DNA of 64,000 nucleotides from Bacillota bacterium (GTDB lineage: Bacteria > Bacillota > Sulfobacillia > Sulfobacillales > Sulfobacillaceae), in contig JAKACM010000003.1 in the NCBI GenBank assembly GCA_021821465.1, positions 41,898-105,897 on the forward strand, in the 5' to 3' direction. The position numbers and the translations under genes were made by a program. Shown here piece after piece: positions 20,984 to 31,278 of the stretch (its first letter is position 1; each line of letters starts with the position of its first letter). The notes under the pieces are model-generated. The model searched no databases. It saw only the letters and a program-made list of their open reading frames with translations, and was not told the origin of the DNA.

Positions 20984-21880
20984 TCAGAAACTTTCTGTTC
21001 GTCTAACCTCCGAAACAGCTTTCCGCTTGACGGTGCCCCAATTGACCAAAAAGATCCCGGCGAAAATACAAAGACCTCCCCACACCATTTGTAGGGTTAT
21101 GGGTTCTCGCAAGAGAAGCCACCCGAACAGCACGCCAAACAAAGGGGCTAAAAACAGAAAAGCGCTGATTTTTCCGGGATCGCCGTGTTGCAGAAGCCAA
21201 AACCATATCACAAACTGCACGATGGATCCCATGATGGCCAGCCAGGCGATGACGAAGATCACCGTCGCATTCAAGGTAAAGTGGGGACGTTCCCACAAGG
21301 CGCCGACACCCAAGAGCAGCACGCCCCCGAATAACATCTGATAGGCCGTCAGCACCCATAGATCAAAATGATCTCGCCACCGGTGAATCAACAAGGTCGC
21401 CACGGCCCAGGATGCGGCACCGGCCAGGGCAATGCCCATGCCTGTTTGGATCCGAAGGTCAAATCCCAAGCTCATCGCCACGCCAAGAAACCCGATCACA
21501 ACACCCAACCACTGCATTCTTCGATAGCGGGCTTTGAGAAATACCGTGGCGAAGATTACGACCAACAGAGGATTCACAAAAGTAAGAATTGAAGATTCCC
21601 CCGCGCTAATGGTGCCAAGACTCAAGAATATACACCCCATGACACCAGCCGTTTGAAAGACGCCGACGGCCATAAGACGCAGCCAATCGGCAATTTTGTG
21701 AGGATGCGGTCGCTTAGCCAGTATTATGACGCTAACCATTAAGATCCCAGCCAAAACAAAACGCACACCGACTAGCCACAACGGTGAAAGATCCGTCAAC
21801 CCGATTTTGCCGATGGCAAAAGATGACCCCATGAGTGCGGTGGTTGCGATCACCCCGGCAATAAACGTCCGACGCTTCAA
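20984..21880 (-). CDS. EamA/DMT-family transporter
   Basis: About 10 TM segments, duplicated EamA domain ('FVNPLLVVIFATVFLKARYRRMQWLGVVIGFLGV'). Confidence 0.88.
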   Translation of the reverse strand: MKRRTFIAGVIATTALMGSSFAIGKIGLTDLSPLWLVGVRFVLAGILMVSVIILAKRPHPHKIADWLRLMAVGVFQTAGVMGCIFLSLGTISAGESSILTFVNPLLVVIFATVFLKARYRRMQWLGVVIGFLGVAMSLGFDLRIQTGMGIALAGAASWAVATLLIHRWRDHFDLWVLTAYQMLFGGVLLLGVGALWERPHFTLNATVIFVIAWLAIMGSIVQFVIWFWLLQHGDPGKISAFLFLAPLFGVLFGWLLLREPITLQMVWGGLCIFAGIFLVNWGTVKRKAVSEVRRTESF

Positions 21881-22000
21881 CCCGAGCCGCCTCCTTCCTA
21901 CGATGAATTCGAAGGATTCTTCGCATGTGAATTTCCAAGGGGGTGAAAATGCTCCTTCCAGGGTATTGTACGATGGTAATGATTCACGTAGGATGGAACT

Positions 22001-22723
22001 ATGGATGCATACCCGGATATTCTCACGATAGGAAAATTGATTGGAGATCCCGCACGCGCGGCCATGTTAGTCGCCTTATTGGATGGGCGGATGCGGCCTG
22101 CCAGTGAACTGGCGTGGATCGCCCGCGTTTCGAGGCAAGCCGCGAGCGCTCACTTGTCGAAACTGGAAAAGGGAGGGCTGGTAGAAGTCACTTCAGAGGG
22201 CCGATACCGATACTACCGATTGAAAAATGCTGAGGTTGGACAGGCTTTGGAAACCTTAGCCCGCATTGCGCCGCCTGCCACAATCCGGTCCCTGCGAGCC
22301 TCCGAGGAACTGACAGCCCTAAGATTTGCCCGCATTTGCTATGACCACTTGGCGGGCTATGTGGGGGTTCACCTGACCCAAGCTTTTCTGGCGAATGGCT
22401 GGCTTGTGGATCAGGGTCAAAATTATGACATCACCGAAGCCGGCCACAAGGGATTCGAAGACCTGGGTATCCCCATGGAGAAGGCTCGCCGCACTCGCAG
22501 AGCATTCGCTTATCCCTGCCGTGATTGGAGTGAAAATCAGCCGCATCTGGCTGGGGCCATGGGGGCCGCGCTATTCAAACTACTGTTTGATCGCGGTTGG
22601 GTGGACCGCACTTATGCCCACAGGACCGTCCAACTCACGAACAAGGGTCGGTACGAACTTAGCCAACAGTTAGGGATTAATTTGGACTCACCGGATAGAG
22701 AAAGAGATCTCTTCAGTCCTTAG
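22001..22723 (+). CDS. ArsR-family winged-helix regulator
   Basis: 'IGDPARAAMLVALLDGRMRPASELAWIARVSRQAASAHLSKLEKGGLVEVTSEGRYRYYRL' HTH; divergent from the EamA gene. Confidence 0.9.
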   Translation: MDAYPDILTIGKLIGDPARAAMLVALLDGRMRPASELAWIARVSRQAASAHLSKLEKGGLVEVTSEGRYRYYRLKNAEVGQALETLARIAPPATIRSLRASEELTALRFARICYDHLAGYVGVHLTQAFLANGWLVDQGQNYDITEAGHKGFEDLGIPMEKARRTRRAFAYPCRDWSENQPHLAGAMGAALFKLLFDRGWVDRTYAHRTVQLTNKGRYELSQQLGINLDSPDRERDLFSP

Positions 22724-23524
22724 AACGCAAATTTCCGTGCCGGCGATCAACCATAAGTGGTCAATAACTCATATCAATCACTATCGAAACGAGATCGTAT
22801 CGTCACGATGGCAAAGACGGTTAGGGGCTTTTGTGCGGTTTTCTGAAATCCAAAGCTCGCAATATTTTGCACCGAAAGATTACGATCAATCGTCCTTTAG
22901 GATCCTATTGCGACTTCTGTGAAGGTCCGAGAAGGCAAGAAACGACAATGATTATGCATATATCAAATATTTGGACTCTGTGCCACAAATTGACGTCATC
23001 TTGCGGAATCGTGCCGAATGCCGACGGGGCGGAAAGTCAAAATCGAGATCGAGAAGGAAGGCCTCATCATGTGAGATATGGTGAACCGTAAACCTTATCA
23101 ACGTCGGTTCGATAACTTATGACTGCCCCTTGGTTTCAGCCAAATCGGAAATTTACCTGTCATGGCCGCCATCACAAAGGCTGTCGTTTGTCCGTCATTC
23201 TATTTTTTGATGTGGGAATCGATCTGCCCCCACCACTAAATCGCCTTGCTATTCATGAGATGAGCCCTATGTTTTTGCCGATGGACCCCTCTTTATTTGT
23301 CCGTTCTTCACACTCTGTCTACCTTAGGTCTTTTACCTAGACGTTCTCCTGCCACATCCGCACCTATGCTTCATACCTATCTTACCAAAAATTCCCTCAG
23401 AGTAGCGTTTGTTTGGAACTTTTTCCCATTATAGTGAATACCTGTAAGAGAGAACAAGCTCCTGACGATTAGCAAGTCGTCTGAGCTGGTGTCCAAAAGG
23501 CTGGAGAAAAGGGGGAGAGAATAA

Positions 23525-24379
23525 ATGCATCGTGATTTCAGACTTCTTCTGTCGTCCCTGTGCGATCTTTCACCACACAAGACGCCGAATCCCACGGTCG
23601 ATATTGTTGTCGTCAGCTATAATTGCCTGGAGTACCTCAAAAAGTGTATTAACAGCATTGAGCAACATACCGATTATCCCTTCACACTATCGATTGTCGA
23701 CAATGCTAGCACGGACGGCACCCAGGAATATCTCCAGACCCTGTCACAGGTCAAGGTGATCATCAATTCCTCAAACCGAGGCTACGGCCAAGCTTGCAAT
23801 CAAGGGGCGAAAGCCGGAGTCGGAGATTTTATTCTCTTTCTCAATGCCGATACCGAGGCAACCCCCGGATGGTTAAGCCCTCTTGTTCAGTGTTTTCAAA
23901 CAGATCCCCGAATTGCGGTCGTGGGCCCCAAGTTGGTGAATTACGACAATAAAATTGTTGGGGCGGGGGTAGTCGGTGCCAATGCCGCACCCAAGCTCCG
24001 GGGATGGCTGACACCCGATGGTCCCCAGCAGTTTACTGTGCAAATGGACTGTCTCAGCGTTTGCGGCGCGGCCTACATGATACGCCGTGATCTCATAAAT
24101 GACTTGGGATTATTCGATGAACACTATTTCTTTTATTTCGAAGAAACCGATTACAGCTATAACGCTCGGTATAAAGGGTATCGGGTCGTCTATTGCCCGG
24201 CCAGTCGGATGTACCATGCTCTGGCGGCATCAAGTCAGGGCAAGGCTCCGGAAGAGTTGCGCGAGCTGTTTACGCAAAGCGAACGCTATTTTAACGAGAA
24301 ATGGAGCGAATTCTTAAAGGAGGAGAGGACGTATGGAGAAGACGAAACCACGGCTGGCGGCGGGAATGATCGTCCATAA
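23525..24379 (+). CDS. GT2-family glycosyltransferase
   Basis: 'VDIVVVSYNCLEYLKKCINSI...SIVDNASTDGTQEYL...FLNADTEATPGWL' GT-A fold. Confidence 0.93.
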   Translation: MHRDFRLLLSSLCDLSPHKTPNPTVDIVVVSYNCLEYLKKCINSIEQHTDYPFTLSIVDNASTDGTQEYLQTLSQVKVIINSSNRGYGQACNQGAKAGVGDFILFLNADTEATPGWLSPLVQCFQTDPRIAVVGPKLVNYDNKIVGAGVVGANAAPKLRGWLTPDGPQQFTVQMDCLSVCGAAYMIRRDLINDLGLFDEHYFFYFEETDYSYNARYKGYRVVYCPASRMYHALAASSQGKAPEELRELFTQSERYFNEKWSEFLKEERTYGEDETTAGGGNDRP

Positions 24380-25031
24380 CGAAGCCGACCGCTATCTTCC
24401 TATGGTACTTGGTGATCTGGCGACATACTGCGATAGCATTGTGGTGCTGGATGACGGATCGACGGATGGCACACCGCAAATTTGCCAGGCATTTCCCCAA
24501 GTCATTTTGCATCGACACCAAGAAAACTTGTTTTGGTCCAATGAATCGGCTTTGCGGGTCACATTATGGAATCTCGTTTTGGCTCAAAGACCAGACTGGA
24601 TTCTGGCCATTGATGCCGACGAAATGTTGGAACCGCGGTTTAAGCAAGAAAAGATCCAGTGGCTGACGCAACAACAATATCCCGTGATTTCGTTTCGAAT
24701 TTATGAGTTCTGGAATTCGTTAACCCACTACCGTGTCGACAAATTGTGGAATCCCCAGATGAAGATCACCCCCATGCTCGTGCGTGCCCAACCGAACATG
24801 GTGTATCACTGGATGCCACAACCTCTGCACTGCGGCCGTATCCCCATGGATGTGGGCCCCGCATATTTTAGTGGATTGCGCTGTAAACATTTGGGTTACG
24901 CGAATCCCGAGGATCATCGGCGCAAATATGAGATGTATACACGTTATGATCCCGAGGGCCAATTCAGCCCCCGCGCCCATTATGAAAGTATCCTTGACGA
25001 AAATCCTGTGTTGGAACCTTGGGAGGATTAA
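24333..25031 (+). CDS. GT2-family glycosyltransferase
   Basis: 'MIVHNEADRYLPMVLGDLATYCDSIVVLDDGSTDGTPQIC...ILAIDADEML'; aaggaggag RBS, overlaps previous gene. Confidence 0.9.
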   Translation: MEKTKPRLAAGMIVHNEADRYLPMVLGDLATYCDSIVVLDDGSTDGTPQICQAFPQVILHRHQENLFWSNESALRVTLWNLVLAQRPDWILAIDADEMLEPRFKQEKIQWLTQQQYPVISFRIYEFWNSLTHYRVDKLWNPQMKITPMLVRAQPNMVYHWMPQPLHCGRIPMDVGPAYFSGLRCKHLGYANPEDHRRKYEMYTRYDPEGQFSPRAHYESILDENPVLEPWED

Positions 25032-25100
25032 AAGTCAAGAAAGAGGATGGTATGTTCGGCCTCTTTGATGCCACAATCTACCGAGAAAGGGGAACCACCC

Positions 25101-26432
25101 ATGACATCCCCGGTTTTAACCGTCGTCTTGCTCTCCTATAATACGTGCGGGGTTACCCGAGTGGCAGTGGATCACCTCCTCCGATTCACGGATGTCCCCT
25201 TTCGACTTGTTGTGTTGGATAACGGTTCGCGAGACGGCAATAGCCAAGAGCTTGGAATTTGGGAAGCAGAGCATTGTGAACATGTGCTTATCATCAGTCC
25301 GGATGAGTTGAGATTTACCCAAGGGGTTCAACAAACCCTCGAGGATGGCATGCCCGGGAGTTTTATTGCTCTGGTTCACAGCGATGTCCTTGTGGGTCCA
25401 CATTGGGCGTCCCGTATATTGGCTCATTTTACCGATACCGCACACGTAGGGGCAGTCGGTCCACTTGGGCGGGCCATCTTGGGGCGTCAAGACTATGTGC
25501 ACTTTCATGGTCCGCCTTCATATCGGGACGATGTTTGGCCGCTCCAAGACGACTACCGGCGATTTGTCGAAGCTCTCTATTGGAGTCGCCGCGGTTGTTT
25601 CCAAACCGTAAAAAGTCTGTCCGCTTCTTGTCTTATCATCTCCCCGGACGCCTATCATCACGTAGGAGGATTGGATCCTCACATGACCAATGGGGCGGAA
25701 GATCTGGATTGGTCGATACGGGCACGCATAGCCGGCTATGATCTTATATTGGCACAGGACATCTATGTTTGGCATCAAGCCAGCGCACCGTGGGATTTCC
25801 CCAGTCCCGGTCAAAACGATGAGGGGTGGTCCTGGTTCAATGCCAAATGGGCAAACCAATTCCCTCGAGACTGGGACTCATTAGCCTTTAATCAAAAAGA
25901 AACCGTGCATCCGCCTTTCATTTTTCAAGAAGGCTGCCCCGGTTTCTTGCCTGAGATACAACCATTAAGGCTCAATCTGGGTTCCGGTTCAGTTCCCTTG
26001 TCAGGCTATGTCAATTGCGACATCCGGGACATAGCGGGAGTGGATTGCTTGACGGATGTGCGAGAATTGCCGTTCCCGGATTCTTGTGCCAATGAGATTC
26101 GAGCTTCCTACTTGCTGGAGCATCTCCCGGCCAAAGACACCGAACCTGCTCTCAGAGAATGGGTTCGGGTACTGGCTCCAGGGGGAAAATTGGTCATCAT
26201 CGTGCCGGATCTGGCATACTGTGCCCAACAGTATGTCGACAAGTCATGGTCGGCATCGCTATTTTCACGCGTCATTTTTGGTGACCAAGGATTTGTACAA
26301 AACCTCCATCGCACGGCATTCGACTCGGAAATATTAACCGACTTTCTCTGTCACGTCGGTTTATCCGAGATCCGCCTGGAGCATCTCGTGCCCGAGTGGC
26401 AACTCATGCTGACTGCCATTAAACCCGAGTAA
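25101..26432 (+). CDS. GT2 glycosyltransferase fused to SAM-dependent methyltransferase
   Basis: N-terminal GT2 ('VLLSYNTCGVTRVAVDHLL...VLDNGSRDGNSQ'), C-terminal class I methyltransferase ('LRLNLGSGSVPLSGYVNCDIRD...LPFPDSCANEIRASYLLEHL...LAPGGKLVIIVPDL'). Confidence 0.9.
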   Translation: MTSPVLTVVLLSYNTCGVTRVAVDHLLRFTDVPFRLVVLDNGSRDGNSQELGIWEAEHCEHVLIISPDELRFTQGVQQTLEDGMPGSFIALVHSDVLVGPHWASRILAHFTDTAHVGAVGPLGRAILGRQDYVHFHGPPSYRDDVWPLQDDYRRFVEALYWSRRGCFQTVKSLSASCLIISPDAYHHVGGLDPHMTNGAEDLDWSIRARIAGYDLILAQDIYVWHQASAPWDFPSPGQNDEGWSWFNAKWANQFPRDWDSLAFNQKETVHPPFIFQEGCPGFLPEIQPLRLNLGSGSVPLSGYVNCDIRDIAGVDCLTDVRELPFPDSCANEIRASYLLEHLPAKDTEPALREWVRVLAPGGKLVIIVPDLAYCAQQYVDKSWSASLFSRVIFGDQGFVQNLHRTAFDSEILTDFLCHVGLSEIRLEHLVPEWQLMLTAIKPE

Positions 26433-26861
26433 CCAAAAGCCCCACCCAAGGAGGAAGATCCTGTCCTACAGAACAAGGCGACTTTCACCCGCGGATCGCG
26501 GTCATGCTATTGTCAACCAGAAAAATCTGCATGAGACGACGCCAAATCATACCTGCCCCCGGTGCACCGAACCGAGGTCTATTGCGTAGATCAAATATCG
26601 ACAGCACGCCCAAAACATCCGTTGAAGACTCGATCTCTGTACTCAAGGGTGTTGATACAAAGACAACAAGGAAAATTTTCTCAGCATGTGCTTTGGCCAC
26701 TCAGCAGATAGCTTTGAGCATCAAAGAAACCGCGCCCGATATGAGCTAAATCCTCGCGCTCCAGAAGGCTAGGCGGTTCACATTAGCAAAAGACCCTTAT
26801 GACGGATTTGAGCTGTCGCACAATAGACACATTAACACATGTTAGGAGGGTTATTATCTTG

Positions 26862-28307
26862 GTGAATTTCGCACCACTCTCCCCTATTCGCAAACATTTG
26901 GAAGCGGGCCGATTTCAGGAAGCTTTATCTCTCGTACGAAAGGCCTTAAAGACCAATCGAGAAGACCCCACGGCATGGGTCTACCTGGCTCAATCGTTGG
27001 AGCAAATCCCTCGCTTCAAAGCCTATGCTCCTTTGGCTTATGAACGAGCATGGATTTTGGATCCGCGAGCAAACTGGATTGCAGAGAACTGTTCCCATCT
27101 CCCTCCTCTTGCCTTAACGAAAGCTCCGCCCTGGTTAGCCGACTTATTCGGAGTACCCCGGGTTTCCGTAACTTGCGCCATGATCGCCCGTAATGAGGAA
27201 CAATCCATTCGACAAACTTTGGAAGCGGCAAAACCGGCTGTCGACGAAATGATCGTCGTCGATACAGGCAGCAATGACAAGACCCCTTCCATTGCCAAAG
27301 ACATGGGAGCTTGCGTCTATTCCTATCCATGGAAAGACAATTTTAGCGCTGCGCGAAACTTTGCCATGGAAAAGGTTCGGACCGATTGGGTTTTTTGGAT
27401 TGATGCGGATGAAATTCTTGATCCGAAGGATATCGTGGTTCCCCGCCTTGTCGCAGGAATATTCGATTACAAGAACCCTCCCGTGCTCTTGCGTGTAGTC
27501 CTGAGCAATAATCTGGGAGCCGATACAAGTGACAATTATGATGTGTCCCGCCTGTTCCCCACCCGATTTGGATTGAAATTCTGGGGCCGAATTCACGAGC
27601 AGATTGGTCCCCCGGACGGTGATTTCTATGCGACGGCCTATGATCATCCCTTAGTTCGTATTCGGTTACACCATAACGGTTATCATCCGGCTCTGATCGC
27701 CAAGAAACTTGAACGCAATATTCGGGTTCTGCGTTTAGCTATTCAAGACGATCCCAATGACGTGGTATCATGGGGATTTTTGGGGCGAGAATTGTATCTG
27801 CAAGGAGAATTGTCCCAAGCCGTGGATGCCTTATATCAAGCAGAGCATTTGGCCCAAAACGTGGCAACTTACGGTCGATTGCCGGAAATTCAGTCATATT
27901 TGGTAGACGCCCTGACACGCCTTGGTCGCTTGGATGAGGCCATGACTGTTTCTCATAGAGCCGTCGAATCCAGTTCCCTATTCCCTCCTGGTTGGTATAA
28001 CTATGGAAAAGTACGATTGATGATGGCATGGCAGTTATCGGAATCCGCCCGTCGAGCTTTCCTGACCGCCAGAGAAAAAGCCCCCCTTTATGACGGAATT
28101 ATCACCTACGATCCTCAAATTCCCCGCTGGATGTCCCTGGTGGCTTTAGCAGATACTGCCAAACTGCAAGGTGATTGGACCGCTGCGGTACGCTTATATG
28201 AACAAGCCCGACGTGAACAGGCTCCCGATCAAGCGGTTGACGTTCCCTTAGAGCATATTAAGAATCAACTCTCTGAATTGCAGCATCTATTTACTGAAGG
28301 AGAGTAG
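26862..28307 (+). CDS. GT2 glycosyltransferase with TPR-like flanks
   Basis: N-terminal TPR-like helix pair, central 'TCAMIARNEEQSIRQTLEAAKPAVDEMIVVDTGSNDKTPSIAKDMGA...WVFWIDADEIL', C-terminal TPRs; GTG/TTG start after aggaggg. Confidence 0.88.
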   Translation: MNFAPLSPIRKHLEAGRFQEALSLVRKALKTNREDPTAWVYLAQSLEQIPRFKAYAPLAYERAWILDPRANWIAENCSHLPPLALTKAPPWLADLFGVPRVSVTCAMIARNEEQSIRQTLEAAKPAVDEMIVVDTGSNDKTPSIAKDMGACVYSYPWKDNFSAARNFAMEKVRTDWVFWIDADEILDPKDIVVPRLVAGIFDYKNPPVLLRVVLSNNLGADTSDNYDVSRLFPTRFGLKFWGRIHEQIGPPDGDFYATAYDHPLVRIRLHHNGYHPALIAKKLERNIRVLRLAIQDDPNDVVSWGFLGRELYLQGELSQAVDALYQAEHLAQNVATYGRLPEIQSYLVDALTRLGRLDEAMTVSHRAVESSSLFPPGWYNYGKVRLMMAWQLSESARRAFLTAREKAPLYDGIITYDPQIPRWMSLVALADTAKLQGDWTAAVRLYEQARREQAPDQAVDVPLEHIKNQLSELQHLFTEGE

Positions 28308-28321
28308 TTGAAGCTCGATGC

Positions 28322-28361
28322 CCGTTTGACTCCCCATGGTTAACCATGGGGAGTCAAACGG
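28322..28361. repeat. Perfect 40-bp palindrome without spacer (possible terminator or protein-binding site)
   Basis: CCGTTTGACTCCCCATGGTT|AACCATGGGGAGTCAAACGG; the two 20-bp arms are exact reverse complements. Confidence 0.85.
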
Positions 28362-28720
28362 ATGGCTTATTGTCCTGTCCTTCCCAAAGACTTTATCTCG
28401 GGATCGGGCAAAAACTCAAAAGAGCGAAGAGAGAAGTCACGGGGTTCGTATGGAGAATTGAAGAGCATCATGCCCTTCCCGCAAAAAGGACCCACTCGTG
28501 CAATCCCCTTCAAGATTTCAGCCATCGGCCGTGTGTCCCAGACAAGGCTTTGCTCTTTGGGTCGTGTCGGAATCGTGATATTGTTGTCGTGTATTATGTG
28601 AGTCTTTCAAATTTGAGATCGTCTTTTGAACCGTAGCGTTTGCTCGACCACTTTGCCGCGAACCTTTCCAACACAGTACTTGAACAGATTATGAGATCCG
28701 ACGGATCCCTACTTTTTCCC

Positions 28721-29434
28721 TCACGGTTTGTAAGTGGTCTTGGTGGGTTTCGTAGGCTGAACCGGAACCGTGTCCTCCGATTGATGGTCTGATCCTTCTG
28801 CATCCTCTTGAGTTGGAACAGTAATATTTTGAGCGGACGGCGATGACGGCGCCATGTTATTCATAACGGGTCTGAAATATTTTGGACCCTCCATAACGGG
28901 GTGTATCTTGGTTGACGAGGGAACGGGTTCCGTCTTCACTTTGTCTTGGGGTTTGGGATTGCGGACGGAAATAACGTCATCTTCGTCCTCGGAAGTTTGC
29001 GAAGCCGGTAATTTATGCACTGGCTGATCCCACGATGCATTGAACAATTCGTGAAGTCTATATCCGTCATAACTTGCCAGCCATAGAAAGAGTCCTCGGA
29101 TAATTCCTCCCATTGCCTCGTTTTGTAGGTTGTAGAGATGCGCCGAAATTTTGGTCTTGTCTCGCCGCCAATTATATCCATGATCCAATCCCGCTTCAGC
29201 CGCGAGAATATGCGCCAGGCGATCGCTCAAGGTCCAAGGATACGCGGACGTTACCCGTGGAGGTGAATTCGTAACGTGGCAATATAACGAAATCGACGTA
29301 GGCAAAGGGTGGTTGATAATCTCGGCTCCCCACTGAATAAGTCGAGTTTTTAAGAGGGCTATTGTCTCGGGGTCATCACCTCCCATAAAAACGCTCAGTC
29401 CGGACAGTAAATTGGGTGTGCGAATTTGTGACAT
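28721..29434 (-). CDS. Uncharacterised protein with low-complexity Pro/Thr/Ser tail
   Basis: Good RBS (aggggggat) before ATG at 29434; globular N-terminal half, disordered C-terminal half. Confidence 0.55.
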   Translation of the reverse strand: MSQIRTPNLLSGLSVFMGGDDPETIALLKTRLIQWGAEIINHPLPTSISLYCHVTNSPPRVTSAYPWTLSDRLAHILAAEAGLDHGYNWRRDKTKISAHLYNLQNEAMGGIIRGLFLWLASYDGYRLHELFNASWDQPVHKLPASQTSEDEDDVISVRNPKPQDKVKTEPVPSSTKIHPVMEGPKYFRPVMNNMAPSSPSAQNITVPTQEDAEGSDHQSEDTVPVQPTKPTKTTYKP

Positions 29435-29916
29435 TGCAAATCCCCCCTGGGATAGAAAACATTTCCTTGCCAGCATATGCAAAATCCCAGGTGTGGTGCG
29501 TGATTCCCACAGCCCCTGGGGGAGAGCCTATTCGCGACAAAAGGGCCGGCTTATCGAGGAGCATTAAGGAACCTCGCTTAATTTCTGCAACCAAATCAAA
29601 TAGCCTCACACGAAAATGATGAGGGGATCAGCCCTTGTTATAGCACTGGAACAAAAGGCCCATACGGTTATCGTCCAGCCGCTGAACGCGAAACCACTTA
29701 CCAGATGACAGTTCCTCTCCGATTCAAACCGAGCCGTGCCAACACCCCCGCATTGTTTAATTCGGGCGATTGTTTCGAACGGCCTTTTTCCCGCCGAGTT
29801 ATCGGCCAGTGATCCGGCAGAGGGGGGACAGTCCGAAGTATTGTTGTCAACCAATTTCTCGGAACTGTTCCATTCACCGTCATTGTTTCCCGCTAGTTGG
29901 TAGACTTGTGCAAGCG

Positions 29917-31278
29917 TCACTGCCGATGCGAGGAGGTGTGGACAGAAAATATCCACGGTCCGCGAATGTAAACATGAGGGTTCGACAACTGCAGTGTGAC
30001 GGAATGTTGAGCCGGCCGGATACGCACTTGCATCCACTGCACCACGCCCGTCTTGGAATTCGACTGAGACGCCCACGATTGGTTTAATTGCAAGGCGTAT
30101 ACTTGCCCTGCTGCGGTGTCCGGGAGTTTCCAATACATGCGCAGGTTTCCACCTTGGCTACCGACTCGCCTCACTGTGGTAATTTCAATGGGTAGCCCTC
30201 CAAGCGTCACAGTTTTGTTTACGCGTTCACTGCCATGGTCCGGCACAGGAAGTGTGACATTGGCCTTTCCCGTGTACATTGCCTCCACCTCAGGGACGAC
30301 CACTCGATAGCTGGCCACTCCCAAAACGGGTGTGAATGCCAACTGGCTGTTCGGAGCAAAGCGAAAAAGGCGTGTTGGGGTCAAGAAACGTCCGGTGGCA
30401 TCCGAAATTTGCACATCGGGTTGCATGCTCATTGGCAACCGGGGCACGGTATTCACCACGACAAATGGACCATGATACTGGGCAACAAACGTCAGATCTG
30501 CCTCGGTTCCGCTTTGTGTGGCAATAGCGGTTAACGACACCCCGTGGTGTACCTGGGTGGGACCGAGGTTGGACATTTGCATGGCGCTGGTGGCGGGATT
30601 GAGCTGAACAGCTATGCGATCTCCCTGCCTTTCTCCCATGATCACCGTTCCGGACGGATTTTTCAACAATGCGCCAAAACGGCCCGTGGCGTTGTAGTTC
30701 CCTGTCCACCGAGTCATCTGCGATCCTTGGGCAGTCAGCGCGTTGCCCATCTTCAAAGAAATCGTTCGTCCGCCTGCTGTTCGAAACCACACTCGACCGG
30801 GAACATGAGGCCCGTTGCCACTCAGTTCCACCACGAGCTCCGTCGGTGTCATCATCATTCCCGTTACCTGAATCGGCGACCCCTTCCAAGTTCCGTTGAT
30901 AACATGCGGCAACACGGCTACCGGTGCACCTTTCGGGGTTTGCCGGACCTGGCCGATGCCGGGGATGAAGTGTAACACCTGACTGAGTGCAGCTGACACT
31001 GGGTTTGGCGTCCCGACGATGGCCACAATGGCCATGGCGGCAGTCCCCACAATCCACAACCAGCTGCACCGTCTAGGCCCATGCTTTTTAAGGCGTTCGC
31101 CTGCCATTGGAATCCCTAGCATGCCTAGGACGCGGGAGTGGATTTGTTTCTTGTCTAGGGGTTCTTGAAGAGACGACGGCATTTGGCTTAGCCAATCGTC
31201 CAGCAAACGTCCTTGGAGATCGGCGTCGAGGCCGGCTAAGAGGTTGACGAAGATATCATCGTGATCGGATGTCTCCAC
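29917..31278 (-). CDS. Anti-sigma-factor-like membrane protein (DUF4179-type)
   Basis: Single TM 'CSWLWIVGTAAMAIVAIVGTPNPVSAAL' with large extracytoplasmic domain; overlaps upstream ECF sigma gene. Confidence 0.65.
   Translation of the reverse strand: METSDHDDIFVNLLAGLDADLQGRLLDDWLSQMPSSLQEPLDKKQIHSRVLGMLGIPMAGERLKKHGPRRCSWLWIVGTAAMAIVAIVGTPNPVSAALSQVLHFIPGIGQVRQTPKGAPVAVLPHVINGTWKGSPIQVTGMMMTPTELVVELSGNGPHVPGRVWFRTAGGRTISLKMGNALTAQGSQMTRWTGNYNATGRFGALLKNPSGTVIMGERQGDRIAVQLNPATSAMQMSNLGPTQVHHGVSLTAIATQSGTEADLTFVAQYHGPFVVVNTVPRLPMSMQPDVQISDATGRFLTPTRLFRFAPNSQLAFTPVLGVASYRVVVPEVEAMYTGKANVTLPVPDHGSERVNKTVTLGGLPIEITTVRRVGSQGGNLRMYWKLPDTAAGQVYALQLNQSWASQSNSKTGVVQWMQVRIRPAQHSVTLQLSNPHVYIRGPWIFSVHTSSHRQ

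Noticed and set aside
28322-28361. Ordinary rho-independent terminator
   Set aside because: No loop and no T-tract on either strand; reported as an unexplained palindrome instead.
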